Source: Opisthorchis felineus (lineage: Eukaryota > Platyhelminthes > Trematoda > Opisthorchiida > Opisthorchiidae). Taken from it: 64,000 nucleotides of DNA. Shown piece after piece: positions 34,871-46,300 of the stretch. The notes under the pieces are model-generated. The model saw nothing but the letters and a program-made list of their open reading frames with translations, searched no databases and was not told the DNA's origin. Position 1 is the stretch's first letter. Each line of letters opens with the position of its first letter. Position numbers and translations under genes: made by a program. The stretch spans positions 190,521 through 254,520 of the forward strand of contig SJOL01004778.1 of assembly GCA_004794785.1 (NCBI GenBank), in the 5' to 3' direction.

Positions 34871-35095
34871 GAACGAAGGTAGCGGACAAAGCTTGGCTAA
34901 TACATCACTAATTTATATGGTACCAGAAATCACGCGAAAAGGTTAAAGTCAGGGGTGCATACAATTTAGAGAAATAGAAATCAGAGGAAGGGAGATTGAA
35001 TGAGGGGAGAGTCAATGGGTTACGGAATCAAGTAAGTGACGTTAATGTCAGACAGGCTTGTGGGACCGGATTTTCCGCAGTCCAGTTCAAGTTCA
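34853..35095 (+). repeat. left inverted arm of PLE-2
   Basis: The sequence from GGTAGCGGACAAAGC through GGCTAATACATCAC, TATATGGTACCAGAAATCA, GGAATCAAGTAAGTGACGT to CCAGTTCAAGTTCAGAGG matches the reverse complement of 35905-36165, over roughly 240 bp at about 80% identity by eye. The arms contain the PLE C-terminus and 3' flank in opposite orientations. Confidence 0.7.
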
Positions 35096-35890
35096 GAGGT
35101 CGTACTAGTTTCTTTCTGACGCAAAGTTGTGGGTCCAGCACTCGGATTTCAATCACCTCTTTGATCGGTGGTAGTCTGGATGATACCAGTTGTGATCGGT
35201 TCAGAGGTACCCGGTATGTGATAGTGAAGGCTTGCTCTTTGTCGATGATATGGCTGGTTTCGGCCAAATTTACTGCAACTGCACTTGAGCCTGGTTTCTT
35301 CCAACTACCACTCAGAGACACGGGATTGTGTCCGACAGACGCCTTGTCGTATGACTAATGCATGATGTTCGGCACGAGCATACAAATGAGTACACACAAA
35401 AACTGGTGGTAGAGTGTGACAATTTGTCCTTCAAACGGAAACTGATAGTAGGGCTGGAATTGGAACTCAAACACAGACGAGCAACCATGTATGTCGTATC
35501 AACAGAGTTTCTAAGCCTTCTGGTAATTAGTTCAACAACCGAGTCACCTTTGAATGGGAGCCTCATGTAGACGAGCTTCTTCCCAACTGAACATTGTTTA
35601 GGTTTGGACTAAACGGATTGCATAGGCTTGAGGACGAACCTTTCAGGATAGCCGTTATGCAGGAATGTGCATCCCAAAAACTTTAGTTCCTCTTGTAAAC
35701 AGTCGGAGGAGCATGTCTTTATTGCTGTCTCAGTCGGGCATCTAATTAGATTACGTTCCTGTTGCAACGGAACGAAGCTATCGAAGTGAATATACCGACC
35801 TTTCCACGTTTTCTTTCGGTGAACTTTGTGTTCTATGATCCTGTCAATATTCATTTTAACACTGACATCAAGGAAACTTAACTTTCAAAT
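35028..35890 (-). pseudogene. Penelope-like RT C-terminus and endonuclease (PLE-2)
   Basis: Minus-strand frames give, in order, HKVHRKKTWKGRYIHFDSF (about 35770-35830), IKTCSSDCLQEELKFL, NGYPERF (about 35625-35645), MRLPFKGDSVVELITRRL (35566 on) and KDKLSHSTTSFCVYSFVCSC (about 35360-35430). CISHTTRRLSD is a decayed YIGRTTRRLSE of the GIY-YIG domain. In the next frame the C-terminal ITYRVPLNRSQL and DPQLCVRKKLVRPLNL blocks run to 35028. This is the full canonical order of the PLE C-terminal half, with only two or three frame breaks, so it is younger than PLE-1 or PLE-3. The YVDD block is missing at its 5' side, where the right inverted arm begins. Confidence 0.75.
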
Positions 35891-35904
35891 GAAATTTGTG
35901 CGGC

Positions 35905-36165
35905 CTCTGAACTTGAACTGGCCTGCGAAAAACCCGGCCTCACAAGCCTGTTTGATATTGACGTCACTTACTTGATTCCGTGACCGATTGACCTACCTCT
36001 CATCCAACCCCTCTTCCTTTGATTTTCATTAAATAAAGTGTGTGTACCCTCGATTTTAACCTTTTCACATGATTTCTGGTACCATATAAATGTGTGATGT
36101 ATTAGCCAAGAGGAACAATCACAGAAAACAAGCTTTGTCTGCTACCCTCATTCTTCTCTCGATTT
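35905..36165 (-). repeat. right inverted arm of PLE-2
   Basis: Reverse complement of 34853-35095. Read on the plus strand, its start encodes VRPLNLNWPAKNPASQACL, the same PLE C-terminal end found on the minus strand at 35028-35095. The two PLE 3' ends therefore point away from each other, the left one on the minus strand and the right one on the plus strand. Confidence 0.7.
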
Positions 36166-36534
36166 CCACGGGAATAGAGGGTGTAGAACTGGTGGGCTTG
36201 TGAAGGACGCTTTTAGATCAGCTGAGATGTCACGAGGCAGCTTGTGGTTATCAGTGAAATGTTCTGGGCCTAAATTACAATATCCAACGAGAGTAAGATC
36301 CACTTACTTCCCTCAAACCCCAATGCAGTTATCCTAGTACCCCTAAACACACACAGAACAGCGAAATTCGGAAACGACACAGAAAATCAACATTCATTCT
36401 TAGTGTCCTAGACTGGAAAAGCAAGGCCCCGAAATTTTGATTCAGCTTGATGATAATCCTCCTTAACCTACCTGTTTTAAGTTTTAGTCATCCACACTAA
36501 ACAAACAAAAAATTCTGACTGACTTTCGTCAATG

Positions 36535-36665
36535 GTTGTGTCAACTAGTTTGTACGAAATATCACCAGTTGATTGTCTGCCCTGAAACTCGGTCAACCTG
36601 GTAACGCATTCAGTTGGCCTGACAGTTTTGTGTCAGATGCGAAACTTTTTCGGGCTAACCCAGCC
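36535..36665 (+). repeat. H3 element, right-half copy
   Basis: It aligns with 31700-31850. Shared blocks are CGGTCAACCTGGTAACGCAT, TCAGTTGGCCTGAC, GTGTCAGATGCGAAAC and CCAAACCTCCCTGA. The hammerhead core is broken: CTGACAG replaces CTGACGA, helix II no longer pairs, and the GTT after GAAAC is lost. No left arm is visible. Confidence 0.5.
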
Positions 36666-36689
36666 AAACCTCCCTGAAAAGGACCTTCA

Positions 36690-37130
<441 letters not shown>

Positions 37131-40095
37131 AACCAAATGTGAAATTTGGTTGACTTCACTGTATCCACTTAGACTGTTCTCGACACAACGCACTTCACCC
37201 ATGGTGTACCGATGAATGTCCCACCCAGGCACACCAAAGCTGCCATCCATTATCCTTCTGTAGACAAACTGAGCAGTCGACAACCCTCCGGGTCGCGACA
37301 TACGTGTATCGTGATATTTGGCATGATTTCCTTGCTTGCCCTAACAGACCGAGACAGATGTGTGGCGGTGATTAAATTACTAATTCCTGACAATACAGTA
37401 AACCTAAGACAACCACTGTTGTCCTCTCTCTTCGCCGGTCATTGTCGTGCGAAATGTACCTCAATACCTGAGTTTGGTTCCGCCACTGTCCTTCCATTTC
37501 AACATGATGTTTGCTCTAGTGTTCACATCGCACTGGCTTCAATTGTATGACGGGAAAGAATCATAGTATCTATCATTTGCATAACTGGATATTCGACCAC
37601 GTGTTCACTTGTCTTTCCCTTCCCTAGGGGAATCATTGTGTGTGTTCAACAACCAACATATTCGTCGGACTTTAATTTCAGCATGTTGTTTGGATTGACA
37701 TTTTTTGTTCTTTAGTTGAACCACGTTGGATTGCATGTATGAAATTAGTGTGTGTTTTTTTGACGTCGTGTGTTGCATTCATAGGGGGAGTGGGATTGCT
37801 GAGTAGAAGGGATTATTGAAGTGGAGAGAGCAGATTTTTCATTAGTCTATAAGTTTATCCCAGCACCACCTCAGAAACGCGGCCAAACTATACAATACAG
37901 ATGTGCAGATGGCCCCATCGCTAGGCTTGCAATGAAAGCTTGGACCCAAGACAGATGGTCAGACAAAAGTTTGCAATAATTCGTTCGCGGTTGGGGCATG
38001 ACTAGGGCGATCGATAAATTTGGTTCGTTTTGATACATGAAGTGCAAAGTAATAAAGCCGGTTCGCTAAATCCGACAAAAATGTGGTACATTCCGCGTTT
38101 ACCCGTGGGAAATTGAATGTCATTGATTTAATTTTCCCGTGAAGCCCCTCACTGTGCAAAAAACACGCATCTCAGAACATGAAAAACTTCGATTTCACTT
38201 CATTCGCATGTCTCTACTTGACTCTGTTGCATTTTCTCGGGCACTGTTTACCCACACAGGCCACGCTGATCACCGGTCAGCAAACAACGCTATCCTTTAA
38301 TTACCATATGGGGGTAATGCCCATAACGACAATGAAGAGATCTCCCAAGTTACTTACTACACGTTTGGACAAATCCACAAGTTAGAATGGCAGATGATGG
38401 CTATCGGCTTGACAGAAGTCATTAGTGAGGACCAAATTGTCCGACCGGATGAACTTCACCATTACAACTGCACTCAGTGCTATTCAGTCTATGAAGATAT
38501 TCGCACCCGACTGGTTCCCTGAATTCGGTCGTTATCAGACAATCGTCATTAGAAGGAGGGAACTACTAATAACTAGACTGCCGGAATGCTTGCAGTAACG
38601 TAGAGCGGATTCAGAGCAACTCTATTGATCTGTGGTGGTTTCAACACTAAATCTCTTAAGTTGTTCTCGGGGGCATGGTTTTTCGGTTCAACCTTTTCAA
38701 CATTTCTGCCGGAAGTTCGGTACTTGTGCTTTCATGTACGCAATCTGGCTCAGGTTTCATCTCAGTCAGTTGTATGATTTGTGAGTTACGCGTACTAGCC
38801 CCATCGTTATATCATGCAGTTCCCAACTGGACTCCGGAGAACATATAAAAGCCACCGAAACAGTCCAGAAATGACTGACTGACTTGCAAACGCCACATTA
38901 GTTTCGGCCTGGATAGGTGAGTGTATCGATCGGCCAATAGAGCAGCTCGCCCACCTAACCCTATGGCCTATAATGGTGAGTCATCGGCGATAGGTTCGTG
39001 GGATCAGGTCCGACGAATGCGTTTGATCTGAATGCATTTGCACGTGTGCACGGCCTACTGTGGGATGTCAGACACCAGGGCTAGCTGTTTGGAATCGCAG
39101 ATGCGCCTCAGGCTTCAGCAGATTGGTGCGTCTGCTGAAGTACGATCAGCAAATGAGGTAGGCTGAAATACAGTACGATTTGCTAGGTAACCTGAACGGT
39201 AGATGTTTGAGTGAAGAAGGTCCGAACCCAGAGGTCGGTCGGATATCCAAGTTGAAAGTTCTTCGTACTCGTTCTGGGTTGAAAAAGCATGCGTCTGGAT
39301 TATGCACTCCGTTGAAGGCAGTCAAAATAGTCATTGATCGCAATATTTCACACACTGTTACAGTATAGTAGTTGTGATACTTTGCGACCCAGTCGATGAA
39401 TTTATGGCATCCATCGATTTGCATATGGACCTTACTGAAAGCATCACTGTGTTTCTTTTTGTGAAGTAACGAATATGATGCACAGTCGTCCCGGAAACTG
39501 AGGCGAAGAGACCGAAGTTCTCCTGATAAAACATACCTTGGGTTATGTGATAGGGATACATGTTTAGTTCGCTAATCAGTGGATCCGTTGGCGCCTGTTG
39601 GTGCACCATATAGGATACTCCCCCTCTCGATGTCTGTGAAAAAAAGCACCAAGGCAACCTTTCTTTGACGGAACGCATAGCACAACGGTTAAGTATTGAG
39701 TTTCTTACTATAGATTATATTGTCACCACCGATGACGATGTCACCATCTTTTGTCTGATTTGAAAATTAAGACAGAAAATAGACCATTGTGGGAAGAGTG
39801 CGCAATAACCGCAAGGGAATTCCTGGTGGACGTGAATTGGAAAAACTCAGCAAACTCAGCATCTTTTTGGAGCTGGGCTGATAAATAACTATTGGTGCGT
39901 TATCCGACCAAGGACAGCAAGTACGTTATTTCGTTGTCTACAAGGCTCCAAGATCATCCAGGTGAACTTAGGTCTTCGGCCATCTGCTTTTATAATAAGG
40001 ATGTCATTGTCCCCCAATAGTATATCAAAGCATGTTAGAACTGGCCGAGGTCAACGTTTGGATAACCGTCGATGACAGTATCGGTAAACAGTTCA
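37131..40095. other. intergenic; one perfect hairpin, otherwise unrecognised
   Basis: A perfect 10-bp hairpin lies at 39113-39140 (CTTCAGCAGA, eight-base loop, TCTGCTGAAG). A 68-codon frame at 38179-38385 begins with a signal-peptide-like hydrophobic stretch but has no downstream continuation I can support. A TATA-like ATATAAAAG lies near 38843. No domain or repeat was recognised. Confidence 0.45.
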
Positions 40096-40238
40096 TGACT
40101 CATGAAGGAAAATACTCATAAGATTACTTAAAACTCTTCGACAACCCATAATCGGTCTCACCCTTCTTGGTGCTCATTAGGCAGGCATAGTCCCCGAGAT
40201 CCCGTCAATCTTATGTTCTGTTAAACCCAACTTAAACG
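40096..40238 (-). repeat. H1 repeat, copy h (minus strand)
   Basis: Read on the minus strand: TTAAACCCAAC-like remnant, ACATAAGATTGACGGGATCT, CGGGGACTATGCCTGCC, TAATGAGCACCAAGAAGGGT, GAGACCGATTATGGGTTGTC, then AGAGTTTTAAGTAATC. The core reads CTAATGA and GAGAC, each one base from consensus, so the ribozyme is probably inactive. Helix I partners (GACTATGCC / GGGTTGTC) are still partly complementary. Confidence 0.6.
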
Positions 40239-41470
40239 AAATTCATCTGATCAAACTTCTCGTACTTATACGCATGTACTTACCCCTATCCTTGATGGGG
40301 GAACGGAAGAAATGCTTGAAAAACTGCAAGTTTCTTCTCCTACGGGGTTTCAGTCTGTGTGACTTGCTGTTAGAAGATGAAGTTGATGAAGAAGTTCAAG
40401 TTACTGTTCAAGATGATGAATAATTTCATGTATACATTGTTTTGAAGCTTCACGGACATTCTGATGCATTGATACCAGCATTTTTGCAACATTCAATCAC
40501 TAGCGCGCCAGTTTTACCATGTCAGTCAACTGCTCCGTCTCTAGGCTCCGTTATATCACTCAATGACTCAATTTGCTGGTATGATTGTGTCTGTGTTCAG
40601 TTCTTCAAAGCAATTCTAGCATTTTTTTTTAACTGTTCAGAAGTGAGGGGCTTTTGAAACAGCCACTTACCCACTAATCTAAAGTGATGAGATTGATCAA
40701 GACAGAATGTTCTTGTCGAATATGGCCGGGTTAGGAATACTTTCATCCCTAAAATACTCTCACTAAAAGCCTGGGAAATAGCTCTGGCAGCTAGCCAAAT
40801 GATATGCATCTGACATTTCTCTCTCAGTGTTTCAGACGGTACGCTGAAGAAAGCCATCTTATGTTAAGGTGACCGGATTCGAACCCCGGTTTCACTCGTT
40901 AGTGTGAGATGTTTGACAAAATTGTGCACGTATTGCTTTTGTGTGCAGTCAGCTTCTGGGCTGCAAATATCTACACCGGAGATAGGGGTGCACGCGAATG
41001 AAATAAGTAGCGGAGATACACAAACCATTGTTCAATAAACGTCTACTGAGCTTGTAATGGTCACACTGCCGGAAAACTAAGGGGACCCTGCTTACTTGTC
41101 GGGAATGAGGAATGATAAGAGAGATTTGGCATGGGAGTAGTTTGATGAACTTGGATCGTGCTGACAGATGGTCATCTAAAGTTCAAATCTTCAATGATCG
41201 CTAAAACGCAGCCGATTGAATATTGTCCCTACAGAGGTGGGCAAACGACTAGCGGGTCAATGGCAGTATCGAGGTCCAAAAGGTTACAAAGAGCACAGAT
41301 CGGTAGAGGTGTGTTCTTGGGCAACCAAAGAACTGCAAAGAATGTATTGTACCCCCTTCCACCAGTTCTGAAAAACAGTTGTTTTCATTGCACAATGCTA
41401 GGCTGCTTAGGAGAGATCAGGAACCCATCCTTTTTGAGCCAATACAAAAGTCTGGTCTGACGATCAGCAA
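40239..41470. other. intergenic; B-box-like patch on the minus strand
   Basis: GGGGTTCGAATCCGG on the minus strand (about 40873-40887) is a tRNA T-arm-like sequence, but no A box or acceptor stem was found nearby. The rest has no recognisable content. Confidence 0.4.
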
Positions 41471-42850
41471 GGCTAAATTCGATCTATCGCTACCGTCGAA
41501 CGGCAGGTGCTAGAACAACGCCATACGTATAAAAGAAACACACTTCTGGTATTCCTGGATTTCCAAGGCGCATTCGACTCGGTTGACCGGTCTGTTCTTC
41601 TTGACACGCTTGCCCACCAAGGAATGCCTCGGAAGTTTGTGAAAATAATACGTTCTTTGTATTCTCAGACTTCCGGACGCGTGAGAGTATACGCAAAGCT
41701 CTCCAAAGGCTTCCGTACACAAAGCGGTGTTCGTCAGGGATGACCACTCACTCCATTCGTATTTAATTTCGTGATCGATGAAATAATGAGGCGAACTCTG
41801 GAAGGTCTCTAAAATCCCGTTGTTCAAATAGCCTGTGAAGAAAAGCTTGTCGATCTGGAATGGGCAGACGACATCGTTCTAGTCTTCGAAGAGGAAAAGG
41901 TGCGGATGTTTATGGACGAACTGACCAAAGTTATCCCGTCCTTTGGTGTGCACTTTGCGCCCACAAAGTGTACGGTCAGGCTCCTGGACACTGTCAGTCA
42001 CTGAACACGCCACTTGCAATCCAAGGGGAGGCACTGGAAGTTGTGCAGCGTTTTACGTATCTGGGAAGTTGTATTAGTTCTGATTGTAGTGTGACAGATG
42101 AGGTTAGTGCACGAATCTGCAGGCCTGGGGTTGCATTTGCTAATTTGAGACATGGTGGCAAAGCGGTATATCCCTGAATCTCAAGGGACATGTGTATCAG
42201 GCTACAGTGAGAGCTGTTTTGTTGTATGGCTGCGAGACTTGGCCTGTTCGAGCAGCGGAACTGAGACGTCTTTGGTTCTTGGACAATCGTTGTCTCAGAA
42301 CAATAGCTCGTGTGGGTTGGTGACGGCGAATCCGCAATGAGGTAATTAGAAAGCGAGTGTTCGGTTGTGCAACGGTGACTTTCATCGAAAAATGCACCCA
42401 GCACCAAAAGCTGGATTGATTTGGTCATGCTTTGCGCATACCGAGTCATCGTTTGCCGGAGGGAGTGCTGTTTTCTGTGACCAGTAGAGAGGTGGCCAAC
42501 CCTTGACCTGGTAGAGGGGTGTGAGATTACGAAACTTTTGGGTGCTGTTGGTGATACTCGCCCTCCAGGATGGGGACCACATGATCCCAACTGCGCCTGG
42601 TTGGAGACGCTGCAAGGTATGCCTGCTAATTGACGTCAATGGCGTTCTTGTTGTCAGTTTCTATCCAGGTTTCCTGAATGAGTATTTGGAGGTGTAGGCA
42701 CCTCAGAATGATTGTACTAAGCTAGCAACTAGCCCCTTCCCCGTCCACTTTTATTCTTTTCTTCACAATAAGGCTTTCAAATAAATCATGGTTGTACGGC
42801 AGCGAAGCATCAGTGTTGCACACTGATGTCATGTTGTCGATGATGATAAT
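41471..42850 (+). mobile_element. RTE-3, 5'-truncated non-LTR retrotransposon with 3' tail
   Basis: It starts inside the reverse transcriptase. An open frame from 41507 reads LEQRHTYKRNTLLVFLDFQG, then AFDSVDRSVLLDTL, SLYSQTSGRVRVYAKLSKGF and RTQSGVRQG. A TGA at 41741-41743 then replaces the expected cysteine codon of GCPLSPFLFN, and the same frame continues with PLTPFVFNFVIDEIMRRTLE. LEWADDIVLVF (about 41850-41885) is the YADD catalytic block with Y changed to W. C-terminal blocks RTLA/GHALRIPSHRLPEGVLF (about 42420-42470) and GWGPHDPNCAWLETLQ-like (about 42570-42610) lead to the 3' tail. It is 5'-truncated, as most such insertions are. Confidence 0.75.
42685..42850 (+). repeat. RTE 3' tail, copy T1, with hairpin and GAT end
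   Basis: The 3' untranslated end of RTE-3 contains GTAGGCACCTCAGAATG, a CCCCTTCCCCGTCC-like pyrimidine stretch, AATAAGGCTTTCAAATAAA and a hairpin. The hairpin is CATCAGTGT (42808-42816), loop TGC, ACACTGATG (42820-42828). It ends in GATGATGAT. The same tail occurs at 61342-61508 (+) and 63808-63985 (-). Short GAT/TGA repeats at the 3' end are typical of the RTE clade. Confidence 0.75.
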
Positions 42851-43859
42851 ACCGTTCAACCACACAGAAACTGCACAGAAACCCATTTCTTGTGGTGAGT
42901 GTAAGTCACAGAAGGATGGCAGGCTAAACGGTAAAACCTCCTGCTTTGTCTTCTTTTACAGCTCAGATAACAGCCAGAAGGAAGTCAACTTTTGAGGGTC
43001 CAGTTTATCTGTTTGAAGAACTGCAGATATGAACATGGTCACAGCAATTTTAGCTATGATGCCAAAGTATGCGAATGCAGTACACATGGTAAAAAGTTCC
43101 TTTTTTTTTGTGTTTTTTCGTCAATGAATCAACGTTCCGCACCTATATACAGGAACTTTAAGTTTTTGTGAACGACAATAGTTCCATTGGTTTTATAGAC
43201 CTAGGCATTCACTGGATTTCTTGTGAACAGAAAAGAGTGGAGTCAAGGGGTTCAAATACGCACCGACGCGACATCACTTTCATCAAACAGCAGTGCGGCT
43301 TTGCGTTAGAGAGGTGGAAGGATCACGACCGAGGAAGCATACCGTAATCGGTTCATTGTTTTATTTTACGCGAGAACATTCTGTAGCTCATGTTGCTCGT
43401 GATCAGTGAAAAAGTTCACATCACAGAGTGTTAACCGAGAGTTCCAAATGTGGCCTGTTCAATGACGTGCAAAGTTCACCTACGGGTAAAGACTCTTGTG
43501 GATGGACTAGGCGCATTCACCTCCTCCTCATTGTACTGATGCTCCGTGTATTTTGGAAGATAGAGAGTCTCCTGATTCAAACGCCTCTTGACTACCGCCA
43601 TTTCGTATTAGGAAGGGCGCTGGTGTGATCCTTAGTGCTTTCAGTTCAATTTCACAACAATGTGGTAGTCTGTGTTGCCTTTGTAACGCCGAATCATACA
43701 CCCCCCTCACAAAGTTAAGGGTTTCCTAGATGAACACCTTTCTCGATTCACCGTTATTGATCTTTACACGTTGCTGAACCAGTATGAGCTCTCAGTCCCT
43801 ACAAGTGCACACGCACTGCAAGGTAATGGGTCTTACTAAGTTGAATAAACTATTCAGTG
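42851..43859. other. intergenic, nothing recognised
   Basis: A T-run (nine T) lies near 43101. No motif, RNA or shared repeat was found. Confidence 0.5.
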
Positions 43860-46300
43860 CGTTCAAATGACAGGAGGGCGTCAGTATGCATTTGGCGTGT
43901 ATACGACGTTAGGTATGATTCCATATGCTGGTGCTGACTCCTTACACGGAATGCCAATTAACATATTTGAGATGAACCGCGACGAGGCTTACTTCGTCGA
44001 GTGAAGAGTGGTATGTTAGAGCCTGGAAGCCGTTTTGTTTTTCAGGAAACTCCCTCTGAAAAGAGAGCAACCTGCAGGGGGAACCTTCTGCCTACGGCCA
44101 TGAATATGTCTATTGCAATTCCTAAGCGTGTGTCAACCGACCGGCTTTCTCACTGTTATCAAAACTTAAATTTGTCAGTAAGCGTTTTGTGTGTACAGCC
44201 ATGTTCCCTGTGATTAACGCTAATTTGTTGTCCCACCGTAGGCCTTGGTAACATCCTTATGGCTGCACAGTGTTCCAGTATGCTGGAAACCAGTTAATGT
44301 TGACTGGTTTGATGTGTGACGGTTTGACCACACGTTATCCGCTGTGTCTGGTAATGGACGGCGCTCATATGGATCTCACATTACCACAGTGGGTTACCTC
44401 AACACAGCTGCTGGTGTGTATTCAGATCATCACTGTGTTCTTTTAAAAAGTCTCACCATCCGCATCTTACGTTGAGAGTTTCATTGAACCATTAGTCCGC
44501 CTCACATAGTTACTGGAGGATTGCTGACGTATGCCTTGGCACTTGAACATATTTAAAAGTTCAAGTCCCTAGTTCAGACTCAATAAAGCAGATGTTAGAA
44601 TGGCCGCTAAGTAAAATTGCGCCATAAACAGTGCGTAGAATATCTGAAGTATGAGATTACACCCTCTCTGAAAAACCAGTATCCGCCTATGCATGGGATG
44701 TGCGGGGTACTACTTTAGAACAAAGTAGCAAAATTCCCTGGAGAGTGGTCTTTCCTAAGAGTGAACAGCTTCCGGTGAGTGGCACCGTGTATTCGTCATT
44801 AAAGTGGCTTTTACCTGAAACGGTGTCTCCCCCGAGGGTATTAATGTATGACGAGTTGCATTACTGTGTTTTTAACAATTCTGGTTTTACTGTTCACGTA
44901 TTACGTATAATAATGGTAGCGATTGTGTCGTCTAGTGTAAGCTACGTGGTGAAGAGATAAGTAGTAAAACCACTAGGCTACACAAAAATCCAGGGATTTT
45001 CTCGTGCATTTCCCCTATCTGACCATCGAAATTTGCTTCGTTTCTCAATTCAGGTTTAACTTTTCGCTGGTATAAACATTATCAGGTTTCCACATTCCAA
45101 TAGGCCACTAAAATGTCCGTTGGTGTATATACTTGAGTGACTGGTTTGCAAGGAATGCTACTGTGTCCACCCAGAGCAACAACCTCTTTTTGGAAGGGTC
45201 TATTTTCGGGGGATTATTGCAGTTTTCTTTAGGTTGGTGTAGATCGCAATCATGTCTGAGACCTCAACTACGTTGGGACCAAACTTGTCTGAGCAGTCAT
45301 TTCTGCTTGGCTCACTGGAGCTAGAAAATCCAAAACATGAATTTTGCGTACTGGTCTTTCCTGGGAGGGGGGACTGCTCCTCGGGGACACCTATAATAGT
45401 CTTTTTGGGAGTTGAGGAGTGGTCTACCCACAGGCACCAATTCGAAACCGATTTTGCTGGACCGGAACGACGTGGCCCTTACAAGGGGATGGTCACTCTT
45501 GGGGAGACTATTGTATTATATTACAGTTTACGATTCACGAGATTTCTTGGAGAAATTTGGTACTGAGGAGAAGCACCAGCCAATACGTCGCACATACAGA
45601 CGTGGCAAGTTTTGATACTTGAACGTAAACAGTTCATTCGTGGGTGACTCGCGACGGATGTCACAACACCAATACCGGCAAACTTATGAGGATACTCAAG
45701 CTGTGGACACATCCACATGAGCGAGACAGTAGCGCTCGCACGCCGTATCAGTCGTGAAGCTTTGACGGGCAAAGTGAAGAAAGTTTATCCCAGTTCCTAG
45801 CAAGTGGAACTGTACTTCTACTCCATTTGTATCGCTTGTTTACTCGTGACGGTTGAAATGACTCGTCCTCTAGGTATGAGTGAATGACAATGTGCGGGCA
45901 GTGTGCTACTGCGTTGAAACTTAAATTGGCTGGTGGATGACACTAGTAGCCCATTACCTTCTGAGGTTTACCGTAATGCCATCATTTTTGAGTCTGATGA
46001 TGGATCGCAACAGGTTTCCGTGAGTTTGTTTGCCAACCTCATTCCTTCGGGTTTACATCGGACTCACTGACTTACCCGCAATGGGATATCTAGGTCCGCG
46101 CTAACTCGCATTATGGTAACTGTGAGAAGCCTTTCAGTGGTGGAACCACTGTTGACTGCAACCTCAGCATTTGCCTGTGGATGTGACTACTATGATCGAT
46201 TTGTCATGAAGTCTACAGTTTCGTAGTGGCCATTGTGTCCAGTGGTCTAGTACACGTTTTTGCTTCAATGAAGGTAAATTTTACCCCACAGTTTTCTGAA
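43860..46300 (+). other. unrecognised region with coding-like fragments
   Basis: Several plus-strand stretches read as ordinary protein in shifting frames: one near 43865-44000 (TGGRQYAFGVYTTLGMIPYA), 44700-44960 (86 codons with a hydrophobic segment near its end), 45252-45566 (104 codons from ATG, with VFLGVEEW and DFAGPERRGPYKG) and about 45930-46070 (PLPSEVYRNAIIFESDDG). They lie in one orientation over 2.4 kb, which suggests one decayed long gene or an unknown element. I do not recognise a family, and chance cannot be excluded. Confidence 0.3.

Noticed and set aside
38179..38385. A 68-codon frame with a signal-peptide-like N-terminus, possibly the first exon of a secreted protein.
   Set aside because: No splice-linked continuation, domain or conserved motif was seen; a hydrophobic stretch alone is common by chance.
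39780..40020. Minus-strand DNDILIIKADG-like stretch resembling the N-terminal block of a Penelope-like reverse transcriptase.
   Set aside because: Only one short block matches and needs a frame change; no second motif in the right order was found.
40870..40890. GGGGTTCGAATCCGG on the minus strand, a possible tRNA gene.
   Set aside because: Only the T-arm/B box is present; no acceptor stem, D-arm or A box at suitable spacing.
41994..42590. The longest open frame in the window (198 codons, minus strand).
   Set aside because: It runs antisense to the RTE-3 reverse transcriptase C-terminus, whose sense motifs are clear; treated as a shadow frame.
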